From an uncultured Muribaculaceae bacterium (GTDB lineage: Bacteria; Bacteroidota; Bacteroidia; Bacteroidales; Muribaculaceae): a stretch of 64,000 bases of DNA. The stretch spans positions 62,001-126,000 of the forward strand of contig CAUBJF010000007.1 in assembly GCA_958436175.1 (NCBI GenBank). The letters are read 5' to 3'. Shown here piece after piece: positions 53,252 through 62,245 of the stretch; position 1 is the first letter of the stretch, and each line of letters opens with the position of its first letter. The notes beneath the pieces are model-generated. The model worked only from the letters and a program-made list of their open reading frames with translations, made no database searches and was not told the origin of the DNA. The position numbers and the translations under genes were made by a program.

Positions 53252-54256
53252 ATGGAACACGAAAATTTTCCCGGCCGTATAGCCGTCATGGGCGGTGGCA
53301 GCTGGGCCACCGCGCTCGCTAAGCTGCTGTTGCAGAACTGCGACAGCATACTGTGGTATATGCGCCGCGACGACCGTATCGAGGAGTTCAAGCGGCTGCA
53401 TCATAACCCGGCGTACTTAACCGATGTCAACTTCGACATAGACCGCATAAGCTTCTCAAGTGATATCAATGATGTATGTGCTGAGGCCGACACGCTGCTT
53501 CTGGTGATGCCCTCACCTTATTTCACTGACCATGTCGACAAGATAACGGTCGATATCAGCGGTAAGACTGTCGTCAGTGCCGTCAAAGGTATCGTCCCGA
53601 CGACCAACGAGCTTATCACGGACTACATGACGCGGCGCTTCGGCGTTGCCCGTGAACGCTCGCTCGTCATATCCGGGCCTTGTCATGCCGAGGAAGTAGC
53701 TCTCGACCGGCCGTCATTCCTCACCATAGGATGCGAGAAACTGTCGATGGCCGAGGATTTTGCATGGTACATCCGGGGCAAGAACACCCACTGCATAACC
53801 AGTACGGATGTCGACGGCATCGAGTACGCCGCCGTCCTTAAGAACGTCTATGCGATTGCAGCCGGCATTATCCACGGGATGAAGACAGGCGATAATTTCT
53901 GTGCCGTATTAATTTCCAACGCCATACGCGAAATGGAACGCTTCGTCGATGCTGTATGCCCGCGTCCACGCCAGATATGCGACTCTGTGTATCTCGGCGA
54001 TCTCCTGGTAACGGCATATTCGCGTTTCTCACGCAATCATAATTTTGGTTCGTTGATAGGCCGGGGGTATTCCGTCAAGGTAGCGCGTATGGAGATGGAG
54101 CAGACTGCCGAAGGATATTACGGTACAAAGTGCATCCACGACATCAACGAACACTACCAGGTGTCGATGCCCATTCTTGATGCAGTCTACAATATACTGT
54201 ATAAGGATATGACACCTCCGCGGGCCATCAAGGCCATGGCACAGAATTTCGACTGA
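53252..54256 (+). CDS. gpsA: Glycerol-3-phosphate dehydrogenase [NAD(P)+]
   Basis: Makes sn-glycerol 3-phosphate for phospholipid synthesis. The ATG at 53252 is chosen (334 aa): the Rossmann motif GGGSWATALA then starts at about residue 14. The catalytic Lys is in AVLKNVYAIAAG, and GPCHAEE is also typical. It overlaps rlmN by one base. Confidence 0.94.
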   Translation: MEHENFPGRIAVMGGGSWATALAKLLLQNCDSILWYMRRDDRIEEFKRLHHNPAYLTDVNFDIDRISFSSDINDVCAEADTLLLVMPSPYFTDHVDKITVDISGKTVVSAVKGIVPTTNELITDYMTRRFGVARERSLVISGPCHAEEVALDRPSFLTIGCEKLSMAEDFAWYIRGKNTHCITSTDVDGIEYAAVLKNVYAIAAGIIHGMKTGDNFCAVLISNAIREMERFVDAVCPRPRQICDSVYLGDLLVTAYSRFSRNHNFGSLIGRGYSVKVARMEMEQTAEGYYGTKCIHDINEHYQVSMPILDAVYNILYKDMTPPRAIKAMAQNFD

Positions 54257-55293
54257 TGGAGACGTCACGTACCAAGTTGTTGGGGATGAATCCTGACCGG
54301 CTCTTCGAACTGGCCGCTTCAGTAGGGCTTCGTCCTTTTGCTGCACGGCAGATGGCGGCATGGCTATATAAGAAGCGAGTCGATTCCATCGACTCTATGA
54401 CCGACCTGCCCAAGACGGCCCGCGAGAAGCTTTCCAAAATCTGTGTCATAGGTCGCGAAGAGCCTAAAGCTGTGGCTCGGAGTACCGATGGTACGGCAAA
54501 ATATCTGTTCACCGGATCCAATGGGCGCGACATAGAGGCCGTCTATATCCCGGACCGCGACCGTGCGACGCTCTGCGTTTCCTCTCAGGCGGGATGCCGC
54601 ATGGGGTGCCGCTTCTGTATGACAGGACGCGGCGGTTTCGACGGCAATCTCGACACCGGTGCCATCATCAACCAGGTTCTTTCGATACCCGAAAGCGAGT
54701 CGCTGACAAATATCGTGTTCATGGGTATGGGCGAGCCTACCGACAATCTCGATGCCGTAATGGGCGCTATCGACATACTGACCTCTCCCTGGGGTCTGGC
54801 ATGGAGCCCGCGACGCATTACGGTGTCGACCATAGGCAATACCCGCGGGCTGAAAAGACTCCTCGACGAGACACAGGTACATATCGCCATCAGCGTGCAT
54901 ACCCCCTTCTCAGGGGAGCGCGAATCTATCATGCCGGTCGAGAAGGCATTTCCGCTTAGAGAGATTATGCCACTGCTGCGGCAATACGACTTCGCCCATC
55001 AGCGCCGTCTCTCAGTGGAATATACCATGTTCGCCGGTATCAACGACGACAATCGTCATGCCGACGCGCTCGTACGCCTTCTCAAGGGTACCGATGCACG
55101 TGTCAACCTCATCCGCTTTCACCGCATACCCGGTTTCGAAGGCGCACCTTCGTCGAATGCCGTTATGACAGCGTTCCGCGACCGTCTTAACGAAGCCGGC
55201 ATCACAGCGACGATACGTGCCTCGCGTGGCGAGGACATTATGGCCGCATGCGGTATGCTGGCCGGTAAAAACAAATCATCAGAAAATATATGA
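54256..55293 (+). CDS. rlmN: 23S rRNA (adenine2503-C2)-methyltransferase
   Basis: A radical SAM enzyme that methylates A2503 of 23S rRNA and A37 of some tRNAs. 345 aa. CX3CX2C in CRMGCRFC, then FMGMGEPTDN. The two methyl-carrying Cys positions are plausible, the second in the C-terminal MAACGML segment. It overlaps pdxA by 4 bases (ATGA). Confidence 0.94.
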   Translation: METSRTKLLGMNPDRLFELAASVGLRPFAARQMAAWLYKKRVDSIDSMTDLPKTAREKLSKICVIGREEPKAVARSTDGTAKYLFTGSNGRDIEAVYIPDRDRATLCVSSQAGCRMGCRFCMTGRGGFDGNLDTGAIINQVLSIPESESLTNIVFMGMGEPTDNLDAVMGAIDILTSPWGLAWSPRRITVSTIGNTRGLKRLLDETQVHIAISVHTPFSGERESIMPVEKAFPLREIMPLLRQYDFAHQRRLSVEYTMFAGINDDNRHADALVRLLKGTDARVNLIRFHRIPGFEGAPSSNAVMTAFRDRLNEAGITATIRASRGEDIMAACGMLAGKNKSSENI

Positions 55294-56333
55294 GCAATAT
55301 GATAAAGGTGGGTATCACCCACGGCGATACCAACGGTATCGGATACGAAGTAATCCTTAAGGCCCTCGAAGATGTCCGCCTGGCCGACCTCTGTACAGTG
55401 GTGGTCTATGGATCTCCGAAAGTCGCCGCTTTCTATCGCAAGTCCATGGAGCTGCCCCAGGTGCAGTTCGAGAAAGTCGAGAGTGCGTCTGCCGCACACC
55501 CCGGGGCTTATAATCTCGTCAATGTCATCAGCGACGATATCAAGGTAGAGCCGGGCGTCGCTTCCGAAGTTGCAGGAGCTGCCGCCGTAGCGGCTCTCCA
55601 GCTTGCCACAAACGACCTCCGCAACGGTGATATCGATGTCCTGGTTACAGCTCCAATCGACAAGCATACAGCCCAGAGCGACCAGTTCCGTTTCCCCGGC
55701 CATACTGAATACCTCGAAGCCGTTCTCACCGACGACAATACTCCCGACGAGGAACGCAAGTCGCTCATGATACTATGCGATGAGAACATGCGCGTTGCCT
55801 TGGCTACGGCTCATGTGCCTATCGCCAAGGTACCCGAAATGCTCACAAAGGAGATGCTTGTCGACAAGCTCGTGCGTTTCGACCGCTCGCTTCGTCGCGA
55901 TTTCGGCATCCAGTCGCCGCGTATCGCCGTTCTTTCGCTCAATCCCCATGCAGGAGAGAACGGTTTGCTCGGCACGGAGGAGAAGGAAATCATAATCCCT
56001 GCCATCGAGGAAGCCAATGAGAAGCGCATCCTCGCTTTCGGTCCCTACGCTTCTGACGGATTCTTCGGAAGTGCCAACTACAAGGCTTTCGACGGCATCC
56101 TCGCCATGTACCACGACCAGGGTCTCACTCCCTTCAAGGCGCTGGCTATGAACTCCGGGGTGAACTTCACTGCCGGACTTCCATATGTCCGCACGTCGCC
56201 CGACCACGGCACAGGCTACGATATCGCCGGTAAGAACATGGCATCGCCAGATTCGCTGCGTAGCGCCATATATGCTGCTATCGATATCTTCAGGAACCGC
56301 CGGAGTGACGACGAACTTCACGAATGCCGATGA
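55290..56333 (+). CDS. pdxA: 4-hydroxythreonine-4-phosphate dehydrogenase
   Basis: Pyridoxal phosphate biosynthesis (DXP-dependent route). 347 aa. Metal-binding histidines appear in PGHTEYL, NPHAGENG and YHDQG. The normal family N-terminus (VGITHGDTNGIGYE) supports the start. It ends in an ATGA overlap with the glycosyltransferase gene. Confidence 0.95.
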   Translation: MSNMIKVGITHGDTNGIGYEVILKALEDVRLADLCTVVVYGSPKVAAFYRKSMELPQVQFEKVESASAAHPGAYNLVNVISDDIKVEPGVASEVAGAAAVAALQLATNDLRNGDIDVLVTAPIDKHTAQSDQFRFPGHTEYLEAVLTDDNTPDEERKSLMILCDENMRVALATAHVPIAKVPEMLTKEMLVDKLVRFDRSLRRDFGIQSPRIAVLSLNPHAGENGLLGTEEKEIIIPAIEEANEKRILAFGPYASDGFFGSANYKAFDGILAMYHDQGLTPFKALAMNSGVNFTAGLPYVRTSPDHGTGYDIAGKNMASPDSLRSAIYAAIDIFRNRRSDDELHECR

Positions 56334-57340
56334 AGCGCCTGTGCTATATAACGAGGAACTATAAGACTATTACCCATGGTGGCGGCAAAGCCCGTGTCGA
56401 TTCCGAAGACATACTTGCCTCCATGGGAGCGGTCAATCTCGGAATAAAGCGCACATTCCACCGCAACAAGGTACTGGATTTCTTTCTTACATTCGCAGGC
56501 ATCATTCATTTCATGTTCGCTGTCCGGCGTGGGGATGTCGTTGTCCTTCAGTACCCTGTCAAAAAATACTATCGTTTCATCTGCCGCTGGACGCATATCA
56601 GGGGTGCTAAGACAGTCACGCTCATCCATGACCTGGGATCTTTCAGGCGCAAGAGGCTGACTCCCGTTGAAGAGATAGCGAAACTGTCGCACACAGACTG
56701 TATAATAGCTGCCAACGCCGGTACTGTAAGATGGCTACACGACAATGGCTGTCGTGTGACGATGGTAGAACAGGTCGCATGGGACTTTCTTTCCGAAAGT
56801 GTGCCCGACGATACAGACAGATCTGTTTCGTGCGCTTTTGTCGGCAACGTATCTCCGAAGACCAACGGCTTCCTGTATCATCTGCCGAAAACCATCCCGC
56901 TTTATCTCTACGGGGGAGGAGCCGAAAAGACTGTGTCAGACAACAACTCTGTCGAGATCCTCGGCCATAAAAGCCCCGACGAGCTGATAAGGAGCATGAA
57001 AGGAGGATACGGACTTGTATGGTACGGAGCCGAGACGGACAGCAAGGTAGCTTCCGGTGGAGAATACCTTGCCGTCAATAATCCTCATAAATTAGCACTG
57101 TATGTGCGTGCCGGAAAACCTGTCGTGATATGGAAAGGTGCCGGAGCCGCCCCGTTTGTCGAGAAGAACGGCATAGGAATCACGATCGGCAGCCTTGAAG
57201 ACCTCGACAGGCAGCTTAAAGCTATTCGCCCCGAGCGCTACGTTACTATGCACGAGAACGTGCGCCGAGTATCGGACCTGATGTCAAAAGGACATTATCT
57301 ACGGGCAGCGGTGACAGAAGCCGTCGGTAAACTGAACTGA
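56330..57340 (+). CDS. Glycosyltransferase, galactofuranosyltransferase-like
   Basis: 336 aa from the ATG that overlaps the pdxA stop (an in-frame ATG lies 6 bases earlier). GT-B-like layout: N-terminal part ending in the TLIHDLGSFRR segment, a central FVGNVSPKTNGFLY, then a C-terminal nucleotide-sugar region (YGLVWYGAETDS, NNPHKLALYVRAGKPVVIWK). This resembles the beta-1,6-galactofuranosyltransferase-like family of Bacteroidales and lactic bacteria. It probably acts on a surface glycan; the acceptor is unknown. It converges with the next gene, with 1 base between the stops. Confidence 0.75.
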   Translation: MKRLCYITRNYKTITHGGGKARVDSEDILASMGAVNLGIKRTFHRNKVLDFFLTFAGIIHFMFAVRRGDVVVLQYPVKKYYRFICRWTHIRGAKTVTLIHDLGSFRRKRLTPVEEIAKLSHTDCIIAANAGTVRWLHDNGCRVTMVEQVAWDFLSESVPDDTDRSVSCAFVGNVSPKTNGFLYHLPKTIPLYLYGGGAEKTVSDNNSVEILGHKSPDELIRSMKGGYGLVWYGAETDSKVASGGEYLAVNNPHKLALYVRAGKPVVIWKGAGAAPFVEKNGIGITIGSLEDLDRQLKAIRPERYVTMHENVRRVSDLMSKGHYLRAAVTEAVGKLN

Positions 57341-57341
57341 A

Positions 57342-58055
57342 TCAACGTTTGAAAAGGACGTAGCGGATCACGTTCCATACGTGTTTCACCGCTATCTCTA
57401 TGCGCCTTCCGAACTTTCGCTTGCGCCAGCTGCCGTAGACGCGGTGCTGAGCTATGGTCTCCTTGTCGATGGGATAACGCTTGCGCGGAGCAACGAAATG
57501 AGAGGGATAGACAGTCATGATATCAAGACGTTGCTTCTCGTCGAGTACCTTCCAGCCATGCCGTTCGGCCACCTTGACCATCACGAAAGGCGATATCAGC
57601 TCGTTGAATGTGCCGTCGGGGTTGACGTAAGGTGTCGAATAATAGTATTCGAGCGCCTCTCGGCAGAACTCGTTGCCGGCCTCGCCGCCGAAGAAAGCTG
57701 CCTGAAGGCCGAAATCACGATGCTCCGGGTATATTTTCTCTGCGAAAGTGAAGAAAGGCTCTCCGTCCTTCATGAACTCGTCGAACCGGCGGTACATGAA
57801 GACATCGCTGTCCATGTAGATTCCACCCTCGGTATAGACGGCATAGAAACGGACAACGTCGGCTGCGAAAGCCCAGCGGCGGTTGTCGAGGGCTTCCTGA
57901 AGGAACTGGCAGTCGATGGCGCGTGCCTCGGCCATGCCCCATTTGCGTATCTCGAAGTCGGGAAGGACCCTTTTCCATGATTCGAGGCATACTTTTATTT
58001 CGACGGGGTAGGGGTCGTCGCTGAACCAGCACAGATGTATTATCTTAGGTATCAT
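57342..58055 (-). CDS. Glycosyltransferase with DxD motif (GT32-like)
   Basis: 237 aa. It opens with IPKIIHLCWFS, the hallmark of GT32/OCH1-type enzymes, and has the metal/nucleotide-sugar DSD in GGIYMDSDVF (near 78-80). AADVVRFYAVY precedes it, as in the family. It probably transfers a sugar to a polysaccharide or capsule precursor. It is the only minus-strand gene between lysS and the window end. Confidence 0.85.
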   Translation of the reverse strand: MIPKIIHLCWFSDDPYPVEIKVCLESWKRVLPDFEIRKWGMAEARAIDCQFLQEALDNRRWAFAADVVRFYAVYTEGGIYMDSDVFMYRRFDEFMKDGEPFFTFAEKIYPEHRDFGLQAAFFGGEAGNEFCREALEYYYSTPYVNPDGTFNELISPFVMVKVAERHGWKVLDEKQRLDIMTVYPSHFVAPRKRYPIDKETIAQHRVYGSWRKRKFGRRIEIAVKHVWNVIRYVLFKR

Positions 58056-58104
58056 GATAGAGCCTTTTGGAGTTGTATGGCCACAAAAATAGCAAAAAAA
58101 ATGC

Positions 58105-58112
58105 TATATTTG
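58105..58112 (+). promoter_or_regulatory. -7 element before parE
   Basis: TATATTTG, 21 bases before the chosen parE ATG. It lies inside the longer open frame and argues against a start further upstream. Confidence 0.5.
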
Positions 58113-58133
58113 CACAACAAAGCACCGACAGCA

Positions 58134-60092
58134 ATGGAAAACGACGATACACAGGAATTAGAGCTCGATTTTGACAGCGGGCCGCAGCAATCCGAGGGCA
58201 CGGCGGCATACAGTGAGGATGATATCAAGACCCTCGACTGGAAGACGCATATCCAGCTGCGCCCCGGCATGTATATCGGCAAGCTCGGCGACGGTTCCAA
58301 CCCTGACGACGGCATCTACGTCCTTCTGAAGGAAGTTCTCGACAACTCCATCGACGAATATATGATGGGTTTCGGCAAGCAGATTGTCGTCAATGTCGAT
58401 GCCTGCTCAGCAAGCGTGCGTGACTACGGACGTGGCATTCCCCTCGGTAAACTTGTCGATGTTGCCTCCAAGATAAACACCGGTGCTAAATACGACTCCG
58501 CAGCATTCAAGAAGTCTGTCGGTCTCAACGGCGTGGGTATCAAGGCTGTCAATGCCCTTTCGTCCTCATTCTCGATTACGAGCTACCGTGACGGCCAGTG
58601 CAAACGTGCCGTCTTCTCGATGGGCAATCTCGTCGAAGAGACCGATATAGAACCTACTGACGAGCCAAACGGCACTGCTGTCAGCTTTACCCCTTCGGCA
58701 GACATCTTCCGCGACTTCGAGTTCCGCGATGAATTCGTCCTTCCGTTGCTCAAGAATTATACCTTCCTCAACACGGGACTTGTAATCGTCTTCAATGACA
58801 AACGATACGTGTCGCGTCACGGCCTCATCGACCTTCTGCGCGAAAATATGACACAGGAGCCTCTCTATCCCATAATACACCTCGTGGGCGATGATATCGA
58901 AGTGGCCCTGACCCATGTCAACCAGTACGGCGAGGAATATTATTCCTTTGTCAACGGACAGCATACGACTCAGGGAGGTACTCACCTGAGCGCATTCAAG
59001 GAAGCCGTCAGCCGCACACTCAAAGAATATTTCAACAAGAATTTCGAGTATTCCGACATTCGCAACGGCATGGTGGCCGCCGTAGCCGTCAAGGTCGAGG
59101 AGCCTGTCTTCGAATCACAGACCAAGACACGTCTCGGTTCGCGCGAGATGGGTCCGGACGGACCTACAGTGGCCAAGTTCGTCGGCGACTTCATCCGTAC
59201 ACAGCTCGACAACTATCTGCACCGCAACCTCGAAGTTGCCGACGTAATCCTCAAGAAAGTGCAGGAGAGTGAACGCGACCGCAAGGCGATGGCCGGTGTG
59301 GCCAAGAAGGCACGCGAGACTGCCAAGAAGGTCAGCCTCTATAACAGGAAGCTCAATGACTGCCGCGTACATCTCAACGACGTGCGTGGTTCCGAGGAAA
59401 AGAAGGATGCATCGAGCATATTCATCACCGAGGGCGACTCGGCGGGCGGTTCGATAGAAAAGGTGAGAAACGTCGAGACCCAGGCTGTCTTCAAGCTGCG
59501 CGGCAAACCCCTCAACACATATGGCGCTACCAAGAAGGAACTGTATTCCAACGAGGAACTGAGCCTCCTGCAGGCCGCCCTCAACATCGAAGACGGTATC
59601 GACGGACTTCGCTACAACAAAGTGATCATCGCTACCGATGCCGATGTCGACGGTATGCACATTCGCCTGCTCATGCTGACATTCTTCCTTCAGTATTTCC
59701 CGGACCTTATCAAGAAAGGACATGTCTACGTGCTCCAGACACCGCTCTTCCGTGTCCGCAACAAAAAGACAGCGAAACGTTCGGGCCGTGCACGCAAGGA
59801 AGGCGAAGTCGACGACACTGTCTACTGCTACTCCGACGAGGAACGCGTCGCCGCGATACAGCGTTTCGGCGAAAATGCAGAAATAACACGATTCAAAGGT
59901 CTCGGCGAGATATCTCCCGAGGAATTCCGCGGATTCATCGGCGAGGACATGCGTGTGGACCGTGTCAGCCTCCGCAAGGAGGACGGCGTGTCCGAAGTCC
60001 TCGAGTTCTATATGGGCAAGAATACGATGGAACGCCAGAACTTTATCATAGACAACCTCATAGTCGAAGATGACACCCATATCGACCGGTAA
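58134..60092 (+). CDS. parE: DNA topoisomerase IV subunit B (GyrB family)
   Basis: A type IIA topoisomerase ATPase subunit that unlinks replicated chromosomes. 652 aa from the ATG at 58134. GHKL ATPase domain (YIGKLGDG, VLDNSIDE, RDYGRGIPLGK, GLNGVGIKAVNALS), transducer (QGGTHLSAF), Toprim domain (EGDSAGGS, DADVDGMHIR). Short for GyrB, and without its insert, so ParE is preferred. parC is not in the window. The end overlaps coaD by 23 bases. Confidence 0.9.
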   Translation: MENDDTQELELDFDSGPQQSEGTAAYSEDDIKTLDWKTHIQLRPGMYIGKLGDGSNPDDGIYVLLKEVLDNSIDEYMMGFGKQIVVNVDACSASVRDYGRGIPLGKLVDVASKINTGAKYDSAAFKKSVGLNGVGIKAVNALSSSFSITSYRDGQCKRAVFSMGNLVEETDIEPTDEPNGTAVSFTPSADIFRDFEFRDEFVLPLLKNYTFLNTGLVIVFNDKRYVSRHGLIDLLRENMTQEPLYPIIHLVGDDIEVALTHVNQYGEEYYSFVNGQHTTQGGTHLSAFKEAVSRTLKEYFNKNFEYSDIRNGMVAAVAVKVEEPVFESQTKTRLGSREMGPDGPTVAKFVGDFIRTQLDNYLHRNLEVADVILKKVQESERDRKAMAGVAKKARETAKKVSLYNRKLNDCRVHLNDVRGSEEKKDASSIFITEGDSAGGSIEKVRNVETQAVFKLRGKPLNTYGATKKELYSNEELSLLQAALNIEDGIDGLRYNKVIIATDADVDGMHIRLLMLTFFLQYFPDLIKKGHVYVLQTPLFRVRNKKTAKRSGRARKEGEVDDTVYCYSDEERVAAIQRFGENAEITRFKGLGEISPEEFRGFIGEDMRVDRVSLRKEDGVSEVLEFYMGKNTMERQNFIIDNLIVEDDTHIDR

Positions 60093-60531
60093 GCCCCGGA
60101 CGGCTCTTTTCCCCGGCTCTTTCAACCCGTTCACCATAGGGCATGCAGATATAGTGCGCCGTGGCCTGGATATTTTCGACCGCATAGTAGTGGCCGTCGG
60201 TATAAACCGGGACAAGGATTATGCCGATGTAGAGGCTCTTGTGGCCCCGATTCGTGAGTTATATCGTGATAACAACGCAGTCGAAGTGTGCGCATACCAC
60301 ACGCTGACGGTCGATTTCGCTCGGCAGTGCGGTGCCACGGCCATACTTCGCGGCATACGCTCTGTGAAAGATTTCGAATTCGAACGCGACATGTACGACA
60401 TAAACAGACAACTTTCGGGGATAGAATCTGTTGTTTTATTTAGCAGGCCGGAGTATGCTGCCGTCAGCTCGTCGCTCGTGCGGGAGCTTCGTGCTTTCGG
60501 ACGCGATGTCTCCGAGTTCCTGCCTCATTGA
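60070..60531 (+). CDS. coaD: Phosphopantetheine adenylyltransferase
   Basis: Penultimate step of coenzyme A synthesis. 153 aa. The nucleotidyltransferase motif TIGH lies in GSFNPFTIGHADIV, and the C-terminal SSSLVREL is the second ATP-binding segment. Coupled to parE by a 23-base overlap. Confidence 0.94.
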   Translation: MTPISTGKPRTALFPGSFNPFTIGHADIVRRGLDIFDRIVVAVGINRDKDYADVEALVAPIRELYRDNNAVEVCAYHTLTVDFARQCGATAILRGIRSVKDFEFERDMYDINRQLSGIESVVLFSRPEYAAVSSSLVRELRAFGRDVSEFLPH

Positions 60532-60582
60532 ACAGTTATTTTTTTGATTCACTCTCCGCTATCTTCATATTCCACGTTTCCA

Positions 60583-62169
60583 ATGAAAAGATTTCTTTTC
60601 CCCTTAGTCTGCCTCTTCACTCTGGCAGCATCAGCCCAGGAGTTCACTCCCGACACCAAGCTTCGCGTAGCCGAAAACATCATAGAACGTTTCTATGTCG
60701 AAGATGTCGATGCCGATACCGTCGTGACGGAGGCCATAAAGGCAATGCTCAAGACTCTTGACCCCCATTCCGCATACACCACACCCCAGGAGACCGAGGA
60801 ATTCACTCAGCCCCTCGAAGGTAAGTTCAGCGGCATAGGCATACAGTTCAACATGCTCGAAGATACCGTCTACGTGATCCAGACAACGGCCGGCGGTCCT
60901 TCCGAAAAGGTAGGTATTTTGCCCGGCGACCGTATTATCAGTGCCAACGATACCGTAATCGCAGGCAAGAAACTTGAGAATACGAAGATTATGAAGGTAC
61001 TCCGCGGCCCGAAAGGCTCGCTCGTCGACCTGAAGGTGAAACGAGGGCCCGAGATTATCGATTTTACAGTTGAGCGCGACGACATACCTCTCTACAGTGT
61101 CGACGAGAGCTTTATGGCAGACCCCACTACGGGCTATATCCGTATCACCCGCTTCGCCGAAGATACCCCGAAGGAAGTGCGCGAGGCCATGGACAAACTT
61201 CGCGCAAAGGGTATGAAGAATCTCATTCTCGATCTGTCGTCGAACGGTGGCGGATATCTCGGCGCGGCCTTCGAGCTGGCTTCCGAGTTCCTGCCCAAGG
61301 GTACACCCGTGGTCAGCACCGCCGGACGAGCCACGCCCCGACAGGAATTCAAGACCGAAAGCACAGGCTCCTTCAACGACGGCCGTGTTGTCATCATCAC
61401 CGACCAGTACTCTGCTTCCGCAGCTGAAATTCTTTCTGGAGCAATACAGGACAATGACCGCGGCCTCATAGTCGGCCGTCGCACCTTCGGCAAGGGTCTC
61501 GTGCAGCGCCCCTTCCCCTTCCCCGACGGGTCTATGATACGTCTCACTGTCTCGCGCTACTATACTCCTTCGGGACGTTGTATACAGAAGGCTTATGAGA
61601 AGGGACACAGCGAGGAATATCAGCTCGATATGCTCAACCGCTACAACAGCGGCGAGCTCTGGAGTGCTGACAGCATCCAGCGTCCTGATTCGCTCAAATA
61701 CGAAACCCTGCGCAACCATCGTCCAGTCTATGGCGGCGGCGGTATCATCCCCGACGTGTTCGTACCGGCCGATACGTCATACTACAGTGTCTACTATCGC
61801 GACCTCGTCGCCAAGGGCATCATAAACCGCACATGTATCAACTATGTCGATTCCAACCGCCAGAAGCTTCTCGCCGAATATCCTACTGACGACGCTTTCC
61901 AGTCCGGTTTCCAGGTGCCTCAGGAACTTATCGACAAGCTCTTCGAGGCAGGAAATGCTGCCAAGGTAGAGTTCAACCAGGAACAGTGGGATCGCTCGAA
62001 GCCTCTCGTAGAAGCTATCATGAAGGGGCTGCTGGCAAGAGATCTCTATGAGGACGGCTCATATTTCCGTTCGCTGAGCAAGCTCAACCGCGACTTCAAT
62101 ACCGCCCTCCAGCTCATCAACGACCCCGTCCGCTATAACGCCATCCTGAAAGGAACCTCGGAGCAGTAG
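60583..62169 (+). CDS. S41 family C-terminal processing protease
   Basis: 528 aa from the ATG at 60583, which gives a clean signal peptide (ends ASA-Q at about 17). PDZ domain (about 75-160) and S41 tail-specific protease domain with catalytic Ser in YSASAAEI and Lys in FGKGLVQ. It acts in the periplasm on exported proteins. A long C-terminal helical tail (about 420-528) extends beyond the minimal fold, as in other Bacteroidales members. Confidence 0.92.
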   Translation: MKRFLFPLVCLFTLAASAQEFTPDTKLRVAENIIERFYVEDVDADTVVTEAIKAMLKTLDPHSAYTTPQETEEFTQPLEGKFSGIGIQFNMLEDTVYVIQTTAGGPSEKVGILPGDRIISANDTVIAGKKLENTKIMKVLRGPKGSLVDLKVKRGPEIIDFTVERDDIPLYSVDESFMADPTTGYIRITRFAEDTPKEVREAMDKLRAKGMKNLILDLSSNGGGYLGAAFELASEFLPKGTPVVSTAGRATPRQEFKTESTGSFNDGRVVIITDQYSASAAEILSGAIQDNDRGLIVGRRTFGKGLVQRPFPFPDGSMIRLTVSRYYTPSGRCIQKAYEKGHSEEYQLDMLNRYNSGELWSADSIQRPDSLKYETLRNHRPVYGGGGIIPDVFVPADTSYYSVYYRDLVAKGIINRTCINYVDSNRQKLLAEYPTDDAFQSGFQVPQELIDKLFEAGNAAKVEFNQEQWDRSKPLVEAIMKGLLARDLYEDGSYFRSLSKLNRDFNTALQLINDPVRYNAILKGTSEQ

Positions 62170-62176
62170 TTTTGGC

Positions 62177-62207
62177 TTGGCAGGTAAGGAAAAAAATAGT
62201 ATCTTTG
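62177..62207 (+). promoter_or_regulatory. Promoter of dnaX
   Basis: TTG (62177-62179), 20 bases, TATCTTTG (62200-62207), 38 bases before the ATG. Confidence 0.65.
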
Positions 62208-62245
62208 TCGTTGGTGTAGGCTTTATGCCGATGCCTTAATCAGAC